Of a DNA stretch of 64,000 nucleotides, positions 58,760-64,000 are shown in pieces. The notes beneath the pieces are model-generated. The model did not search any database, was not told the DNA's origin, and worked only from the letters and a program-made list of their open reading frames with translations. The DNA comes from Mycobacterium conspicuum. GTDB taxonomy: Bacteria > Actinomycetota > Actinomycetes > Mycobacteriales > Mycobacteriaceae. The position numbers and the translations under genes were made by a program. The stretch's first letter is position 1; the number at the start of each line of letters is the position of its first letter. Location of the stretch: positions 6,138,001 through 6,202,000 of the forward strand of contig NZ_AP022613.1 of NCBI RefSeq assembly GCF_010730195.1. The letters run 5' to 3'.

Positions 58760-60463
58760 CTAGCCGCAGATCGCACCGCCCGACGCTGAGCCGACCAGTT
58801 TGACGTATTTGGCCAGCACGCCGGTCTTGTAGCGCGGCGGGGGAGGCGTGAAATCCTTGCGGCGGGCGTCGAATTCGTCGGCATCGCCCAGTATGTCCAG
58901 CGTGGCGTTGGCGACGTCGAGCCGGATCCGGTCGCCGTCGCGCAGGAACGCGATCGGTCCGCCGTCGACCGCCTCCGGGGCGATGTGCCCGACGCACAGC
59001 CCGGTGGTGCCGCCGGAGAACCGGCCGTCGGTCAGCAGCAACACGTCCTTGCCCAGTCCCGCGCCCTTGATCGCACCGGTGATGGCGAGCATCTCGCGCA
59101 TCCCGGGCCCGCCCTTGGGCCCCTCGTAGCGGATCACCACGGCGTCACCGTGGGTGATGGTGCCGTCCTCGAGGGCGTTCAGCGCGGCCCGCTCGCCGTC
59201 GAAAACCCTTGCGGTGCCTTCGAACACGTCGGAATCGAAGCCCGCCGACTTGACCACCGCGCCGTCGGGCGCCAGCGAGCCGCGCAGGATGGTGATGCCG
59301 CCGGTCGGGTGGATCGGGTTGTCCAGCGCGCGCAGCACCTTGCCGTCCGGGTCGGGCGGGGCGATGGCCGAGAGGTTTTCGGCCATCGTCTGGCCGGTCA
59401 CGGTCAGGCAGTCACCGTGCAGCAGGCCCGCATCCAGAAGGGCCCGCATGATCACGGGAACCCCGCCGATGTGGTCGACGTCAAACATCACATGACGACC
59501 AAAAGGCTTGACGTCGGCCAGGTGCGGCACCTTGGAACCGATCCGGCTGAAGTCCTCCAGCGAGAGCGCGACGTCGGCCTCGTGCGCGATGGCCAGCAGG
59601 TGCAGCACCGCGTTGGTGGAGCCGCCGAACGCCATCACCACCGCGATGGCGTTCTCGAACGCCTCCTTGGTGAGGATGTCGCGCGCGGTGATGCCGCGAC
59701 GCAGCAGCTCGATGACGGCCTGACCGCTGCGCCGGGCGAAGCCGTCGCGGCGCCGGTCGGTGGCGGGCGGCGCCGCACTGCCGGGCAGCGACATACCCAG
59801 CGCCTCGGCGGCGCTCGCCATGGTGTTGGCGGTGAACATGCCGCCGCACGCGCCCTCGCCCGGACAGATCGCGCGCTCGATGGCGTCGACGTCCTGGCGT
59901 GGCATCAGCCCGCGCGCGCAGGCCCCGACGGCCTCGAAGGCGTCGATGATGGTGACCTCGCGCTCGCTGCCGTCGGAAAGCTTGGCCACCCCCGGCAGGA
60001 TCGACCCCGCGTAGAGGAACACCGCGGCCAGATCCAGGCGGGCGGCGGCCATCAGCATGCCCGGCAGCGATTTGTCGCAGCCGGCCAACAGCACCGATCC
60101 GTCCAATCGCTCGGCCTGCATCACCGTCTCGACGCTGTCGGCGATCACCTCACGCGACACCAGCGAGAAGTGCATGCCTTCGTGGCCCATTGAGATGCCG
60201 TCGGACACCGAGATCGTGCCGAACTCGAGCGGGTAGCCGCCGGCCGCGAACACGCCTTCCTTGACCGCCTTGGCCAGTCGGTCCAGCGAGAGGTTGCACG
60301 GGGTGATCTCGTTCCACGACGACGCGACACCGATCTGCGGCTTGGCGAAGTCTTCGTCGCCCATGCCTACCGCGCGCAGCATGCCACGGGAGGCGGCCTT
60401 TTCCAGACCGTCGGTGACTTCGCGACTGCGGGGTTTGATATCGGGGGACTTATTTGCGGGCAT
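58760..60463 (-). CDS. ilvD: IlvD, dihydroxy-acid dehydratase
   Basis: A 567-residue IlvD/Edd family enzyme, normal length. It has the Fe-S ligand Cys residues in TPCNLSLD, LLAGCDKSLPGML and GEGACGGMFTANTM, with the family segments GGSTNAVLHLLAIAHEA and LLTDGRFSGGTTGLCVGHI. It converts dihydroxy acids to 2-oxo acids in valine, isoleucine and pantothenate synthesis. The ATG at 60463 begins MPANKSPDIKPRSREVTDG. The ricR operator lies in the gap before it. Confidence 0.96.
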   Translation of the reverse strand: MPANKSPDIKPRSREVTDGLEKAASRGMLRAVGMGDEDFAKPQIGVASSWNEITPCNLSLDRLAKAVKEGVFAAGGYPLEFGTISVSDGISMGHEGMHFSLVSREVIADSVETVMQAERLDGSVLLAGCDKSLPGMLMAAARLDLAAVFLYAGSILPGVAKLSDGSEREVTIIDAFEAVGACARGLMPRQDVDAIERAICPGEGACGGMFTANTMASAAEALGMSLPGSAAPPATDRRRDGFARRSGQAVIELLRRGITARDILTKEAFENAIAVVMAFGGSTNAVLHLLAIAHEADVALSLEDFSRIGSKVPHLADVKPFGRHVMFDVDHIGGVPVIMRALLDAGLLHGDCLTVTGQTMAENLSAIAPPDPDGKVLRALDNPIHPTGGITILRGSLAPDGAVVKSAGFDSDVFEGTARVFDGERAALNALEDGTITHGDAVVIRYEGPKGGPGMREMLAITGAIKGAGLGKDVLLLTDGRFSGGTTGLCVGHIAPEAVDGGPIAFLRDGDRIRLDVANATLDILGDADEFDARRKDFTPPPPRYKTGVLAKYVKLVGSASGGAICG

Positions 60464-60506
60464 CGTGCCAGTATGCGCGGCGCGGGCAAGGCAGTATTTG
60501 CGGGTT

Positions 60507-60523
60507 ATACCCCGTCGGGGTAT
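60507..60523. promoter_or_regulatory. RicR box upstream of ricR
   Basis: ATACCCC-GTC-GGGGTAT, a perfect 17-bp palindrome fitting TATACCC-N5-GGGTAT as at mymT. It sits 17 bp before the ricR start, so RicR represses its own gene. The ilvD start is 44 bp away on the other strand. Confidence 0.85.
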
Positions 60524-60539
60524 GGAGTACCATGACGGC

Positions 60540-60839
60540 ATGACTACGCCGTCGGAGCCACACGGATACACGCAGGAAAAGGAGAGCTACGCCAAGCGGC
60601 TGCGGCGCATCGAGGGACAGGTCCGGGGCATCGCGCGGATGATCGACGAGGACAAGTACTGCATCGACGTCCTCACTCAGATCAGCGCGGCCCACAACGC
60701 TTTGCGTTCGGTGGCGCTGAACCTGCTCGACGAGCACCTGAGCCACTGCGTCACCCGTGCGGTGGCCGAGGGCGGCGACGAGGCCCAAACCAAGCTGGCC
60801 GAGGCCTCGGCCGCGATCGCGCGCCTCGTTCGCTCCTGA
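60540..60839 (+). CDS. ricR: RicR, CsoR-family copper-sensing repressor
   Basis: A 99-residue CsoR-type repressor. The helix YAKRLRRIEGQVRGIARMI is diagnostic. The Cu(I) ligands are Cys41, His66 and Cys70 (YCIDVLTQIS and DEHLSHC), with CsoR spacing. Apo-RicR binds DNA and copper releases it. In M. tuberculosis (Rv0190) it controls mymT and other copper-defence genes. ATG at 60540; an earlier ATG at 60532 is closed at once by a TGA. Confidence 0.94.
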   Translation: MTTPSEPHGYTQEKESYAKRLRRIEGQVRGIARMIDEDKYCIDVLTQISAAHNALRSVALNLLDEHLSHCVTRAVAEGGDEAQTKLAEASAAIARLVRS

Positions 60840-60935
60840 TTTGCGGGGCGTGTTGCGCCGCGGGGGTGCGCACTAGGCGCGGTTGCTGTGCGTACGGTTA
60901 GGGTCAGTGTGATCGCGTCAGCAACATCCCACGCT

Positions 60936-62180
60936 ATGACTGCCGAAACCCGAGCCGCCAGCGCTGCCACCCGACCGTGGACGCCACGGATCGCCGTGCA
61001 GCTCGCTGTGCTGGCCGCGGCGGCGTTCATCTATGTCACCGCCGAACTATTGCCGGTGGGGGCGCTGTCGGCGATCGCGCGGAATCTGAACGTCAGCGTG
61101 GTGCTGGTGGGCACGCTGCTGTCGTGGTATGCCCTGGTGGCGGCGCTGACCACCATTCCGCTGGTGCGCTGGACCGCGCACGTGCCGCGCCGGCGGGTGC
61201 TGGTCGCCAGCCTGGCCTGCCTGACCCTGTCGCAGCTCATCTCGGCGCTGGCGCCCAACTTCGCGGTGCTGGCCGCGGGAAGGGTGCTCTGCGCGATCAC
61301 CCACGGCCTGTTGTGGTCGGTCATCGCGCCGATCGCGACCCGGCTGGTTCCGCCGAGCCATGCCGGGCGCGCGACGACATCGATCTATGTCGGAACCAGC
61401 CTGGCGCTGGTGCTCGGCAGCCCCCTGACGGCGGCGATGAGCCTGATGTGGGGCTGGCGGCTGGCGGTCGTGTGCGTCACCGTCGCGGCGGCCATCGTCA
61501 CCGTGGCCGCGCGCACCATGCTGCCCGAGCTGGTGCTCACCACGGATCAGCTCGCCCACGTCGGTCCGCGGTCGCGGCATCACCGCAATCGGCGGCTGAT
61601 CATCGTCAGCGTGATCACCATGATCGGCGTCACCGGCCACTTCGTCTCATACACGTACATCGCGGTGATCATCCGCGACGTCGTCGGCGTGCGCGGACCT
61701 AACCTGGCCTGGCTGCTGGCTGCCTACGGATTCGCCGGAGTGCTGTCCGTGCCCCTGGTTGCGCGCCCGCTGGACCGCCGGCCCCGCGGCGCCATCCTGT
61801 GCTGCACGGCCGGGCTCACGGCCGCGTTCCTGCTGCTGACGCTGCTCGCCTTCGGCTCACGGCCCACCGCGGCCATGGCGCTGATCGGCACGGGCGCGAT
61901 CGTGCTGTGGGGCGCCACCGCGACCGGGGTGACGCCGATGCTGCAGTCCGCGGCGATGCGCAGCGGCGCCGACGACCCCGACGGCGCGTCGGGCCTGTAC
62001 GTCACCGCGTTCCAGGTGGGCATCATGGCCGGCTCGCTGGCCGGCGGCCTCATCTACGAGCGCAGCGTGGCGCTGATGCTGACCGCCTCGGCGAGCCTGG
62101 TGGGTGTCGCGCTGATCGGGATGGCGGCCAACCGGCAGACGTTCGACGTGGCCGAAGAAGGCGCGGCGGCGCGCCCATGA
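60936..62180 (+). CDS. MFS transporter (Rv0191-like)
   Basis: A 414-residue major facilitator of the drug:H+ antiporter type with about twelve membrane segments. It shows AAFIYVTAELLPVGALSAIARNL (split over the first helix and loop), loop 2-3 RWTAHVPRRRVLVAS and the conserved AYGFAGVLSVPLVARPLDRRP. Likely efflux of sugars or drugs across the inner membrane. The ATG at 60936 fits the M. tuberculosis start; GTG 60909 or 60888 are alternatives. Its stop overlaps the L,D-transpeptidase ATG. Confidence 0.9.
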   Translation: MTAETRAASAATRPWTPRIAVQLAVLAAAAFIYVTAELLPVGALSAIARNLNVSVVLVGTLLSWYALVAALTTIPLVRWTAHVPRRRVLVASLACLTLSQLISALAPNFAVLAAGRVLCAITHGLLWSVIAPIATRLVPPSHAGRATTSIYVGTSLALVLGSPLTAAMSLMWGWRLAVVCVTVAAAIVTVAARTMLPELVLTTDQLAHVGPRSRHHRNRRLIIVSVITMIGVTGHFVSYTYIAVIIRDVVGVRGPNLAWLLAAYGFAGVLSVPLVARPLDRRPRGAILCCTAGLTAAFLLLTLLAFGSRPTAAMALIGTGAIVLWGATATGVTPMLQSAAMRSGADDPDGASGLYVTAFQVGIMAGSLAGGLIYERSVALMLTASASLVGVALIGMAANRQTFDVAEEGAAARP

Positions 62181-63097
62181 GGGCGGGTTTCCTCGTCGCG
62201 TGCGCGGTGGGCCTGGTGCTCAACACCGGCACCGCCGCCGCGGATCCGGATCCGGGTCCGCCCGGCGATCCGAACGCCGCGGCCGACCCGGTCGACCCGC
62301 AACCCCCGATGGCGGGGCCCGATCCGTTGGCCCTCCCGGTGCCGGCGGGCTCGGTTCCCGGGCAGGACCCGACACCGTACGTCGGCGCACCCGTGTTCCA
62401 TCCGCCGACGTTCAACCCGCTCGACGGTTCGATGGTCGGCGTGGCCAAGCCGATCATCATCAACTTCCCGGTGCCGATCGCCGATCGGCCGATGGCCGAA
62501 CGAGCCGTCCACATCTCGTCGAATCCACCGGTGCCGGGGAAGTTCTACTGGATGAGCCCGACCCAATTGCGTTGGCGCCCACTGGAATTCTGGCCGGCCA
62601 ACACCGTCGTGAACATCGATGCCTCCGGCGCGAGGTCGAGCTTTCATACCGGCGACTCGCTGGTGGCCACGGCCGACGACGCCACGCATCAGATGACGAT
62701 CACCCGCAACGGCACCGTGGTGCAGACCTTCCCGATGTCGATGGGGATGTCGGCCGGTCACCACCAGACCCCGAACGGCACCTACTACGTGCTCGAGAAG
62801 ATGCCCTCGGTGGTGATGGATTCCTCGACCTACGGGGTTCCGACCGACTCGTCGTGGGGCTACAAGGTGACGGTCAACGACGCGGTCCGGATCGACTACA
62901 GCGGCAACTTCGTGCACAGCGCGCCCTGGTCGGTCGGCGACCAGGGCAAGCGCGACGTCAGCCACGGCTGCATCAACCTGAGCCCGCGCAACGCGAAGTG
63001 GTTTTACGACAACTTCGGCAGCGGGGACCCCGTCGTGGTGAAGAACTCCGTCGGCTCCTACACCCAGAACGACGGCGCCCAGGACTGGCAGCTGTAG
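62177..63097 (+). CDS. L,D-transpeptidase (Rv0192/LdtMt4-like)
   Basis: A 306-residue exported enzyme: signal peptide residues 1-22 (FLVACAVGLVLNTGTAAA), a Pro/Asp/Gly-rich linker, an Ig-like domain (about 85-160) with FYWMSPTQLRWRPLEFWPA, and a YkuD catalytic domain (about 165-300) with the His/Cys motif SHGCINLS, Cys265. It makes 3-3 cross-links in peptidoglycan. ATGA overlap with the MFS stop indicates coupling. A second, very similar gene follows. Confidence 0.9.
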   Translation: MRAGFLVACAVGLVLNTGTAAADPDPGPPGDPNAAADPVDPQPPMAGPDPLALPVPAGSVPGQDPTPYVGAPVFHPPTFNPLDGSMVGVAKPIIINFPVPIADRPMAERAVHISSNPPVPGKFYWMSPTQLRWRPLEFWPANTVVNIDASGARSSFHTGDSLVATADDATHQMTITRNGTVVQTFPMSMGMSAGHHQTPNGTYYVLEKMPSVVMDSSTYGVPTDSSWGYKVTVNDAVRIDYSGNFVHSAPWSVGDQGKRDVSHGCINLSPRNAKWFYDNFGSGDPVVVKNSVGSYTQNDGAQDWQL

Positions 63098-63249
63098 CGA
63101 CGTTGCTGGGCCAACCTCACTCCTATTCATAGCTCGCCAGTTCAGCGCGATATTTCGGGCCGCCACGCGCGACCTGGCGGCGGTGAAACAGGTAGCTGGC
63201 CGCCGCGCTATGCGACACTTGGTCGAGAACCGCGACAGGAGGAATGCGT

Positions 63250-64000
63250 ATGGCGGGCTGGACGAAGGGTCTGTTTGGGGCTCTGAGCGCAGCTGGACTT
63301 GCCGCTCTGTTGGTGCTGGGGGCGGGGACCGCGGCCGCGGATCCGGATCCCGCGCCCGGTGATCCGAACGTTCCCGCACCGGCCGATCCGGGTGCCCCGG
63401 GGGTCCCGCCCGCGCCGCCGCCCGTCGCGGCGCCACCGCCGCTGCCCGCCCCGTTTCAGCTGCCGGCCTTTCCGGCGGCGGTGGGCCCGGTTGAGGGGCA
63501 GAACCCGACACCGTTCACCGGTCAGGCCCCGTTCGCGCCGCCGTCGTTCGTTCCGAAACCCGGCTCGACGGTCGGCGTGGCCCAGCCGATCATCATCAAC
63601 TTCCCCGGGACGGTTGCCGACGCGGGCGCGGCCATCGACGCGGTCCACGTGATGTCGACTCCGCCGGTTGCGGGCAAGTTCTACTGGATGACCCCGACCC
63701 AGCTGCGCTGGCGCCCGCTGAACTTCTGGCCCGCCCACACCGCGGTGACCGTCGATGCCGGCGGGACGGTGATGAGCTTCCAGACCGGAGATCAACTGGT
63801 GGCCACGGCCGACGACGCCACGCACCAGCTGACCATCGCGCGCAACGGCACCGTGGAGAAGACCTTCCCGATGTCGATGGGCATGACGTCCGGCAACCAC
63901 CAGACCCCCAACGGCACCTACTACGTGCAGGACAAGAAGGCGTCGGTGGTGATGGACTCCTCGACCTACGGCGTGCCGGTCAACTCGACCTACGGCTACA
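63250..64000 (+). CDS. Second L,D-transpeptidase, 3' end beyond window
   Basis: At least 250 residues are visible: a signal peptide (FGALSAAGLAALLVLGAGTAAA), a longer Pro/Ala-rich linker, an Ig-like domain with FYWMTPTQLRWRPLNFWPA, and the start of a YkuD domain (NGTYYVQDKKASVVMDSS). The catalytic Cys motif is not reached before the edge. The ATG at 63250 has AGGAGGA about seven bases upstream. Its similarity to the previous gene shows a tandem duplication. Confidence 0.88.
   Translation, partial: MAGWTKGLFGALSAAGLAALLVLGAGTAAADPDPAPGDPNVPAPADPGAPGVPPAPPPVAAPPPLPAPFQLPAFPAAVGPVEGQNPTPFTGQAPFAPPSFVPKPGSTVGVAQPIIINFPGTVADAGAAIDAVHVMSTPPVAGKFYWMTPTQLRWRPLNFWPAHTAVTVDAGGTVMSFQTGDQLVATADDATHQLTIARNGTVEKTFPMSMGMTSGNHQTPNGTYYVQDKKASVVMDSSTYGVPVNSTYGY

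Noticed and set aside
1..64000. CRISPR arrays, rRNA, tRNA, intact insertion sequences or a complete prophage
   Set aside because: No regular spacer repeats, no recognisable tRNA or rRNA sequence and no transposase or phage structural genes were found by reading.

Overview
The window is a high-GC actinobacterial chromosome segment that reads as a slow-growing non-tuberculous Mycobacterium. This rests on two PE-family genes, a complete mce1 locus, a 13E12-repeat (DUF222/HNH) gene, a mymT metallothionein with a RicR-type copper regulator, and many GTG/TTG starts with ATGA/GTGA stop-start overlaps. The species cannot be fixed from sequence alone. From memory, the order of the conserved genes follows M. 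tuberculosis Rv0159c/Rv0160c to Rv0192, interrupted by several blocks that I do not place there.

Layout. 1-3745: a partial PE gene, a DapB-like dehydrogenase, an SDR and an Rv0161-like FAD oxidase. 3746-5125: a scar with a truncated NADAR gene, decayed sequence and an orphan zinc-ribbon membrane protein. 5126-20105: an accessory lipid/CoA catabolic region containing a TetR operon (TetR, thioesterase, SMP-30), a TesB/LLM/acyl-CoA dehydrogenase operon, DUF427, diguanylate cyclase and CoA-transferase genes, and a translationally coupled operon (two unrecognised proteins, P450, MDR dehydrogenase, HpcH/HpaI aldolase, NTF2-like, SDR, HSL-type hydrolase). 20110-36640: the mce1 locus with Rv0163- and TB18.5-like genes, mce1R, fadD5, yrbE1AB, mce1A-F and four Mce-associated genes. 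36649-44599: DUF1275, an LprO-like protein, two YhgE/Pip-type membrane proteins with a degenerate ABC ATPase, an SOS-linked 13E12 gene and a pirin. 44604-50432: an inserted block with IclR/DapB-like and LysR/EamA pairs, a VOC protein and a hydrolase. 50436-64000: sigG, monoacylglycerol lipase, Rv0184/Rv0185-like genes, a lipoprotein, bglS, a short PE gene, mymT, an O-methyltransferase, a nitronate-monooxygenase-like gene, ilvD, ricR, an MFS transporter and two tandem L,D-transpeptidases.

How it works together. The mce1 block encodes a lipid (mycolic/fatty acid) importer with its acyl-CoA ligase and GntR repressor. The most novel-looking element is a 25-bp site, TTTACAAA-N8-AAAGTGTCA, present three times with identical spacing. 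It lies between the divergent SMP-30/thioesterase/TetR and TesB/LLM/ACAD operons, and again ahead of the P450 operon. I infer one local regulon, probably controlled by the adjacent TetR, for breakdown of an unidentified acyl-CoA-linked or isoprenoid/steroid-like substrate. Two near-identical RicR boxes tie mymT and ricR into a copper response, and a LexA-type box precedes the 13E12 gene.
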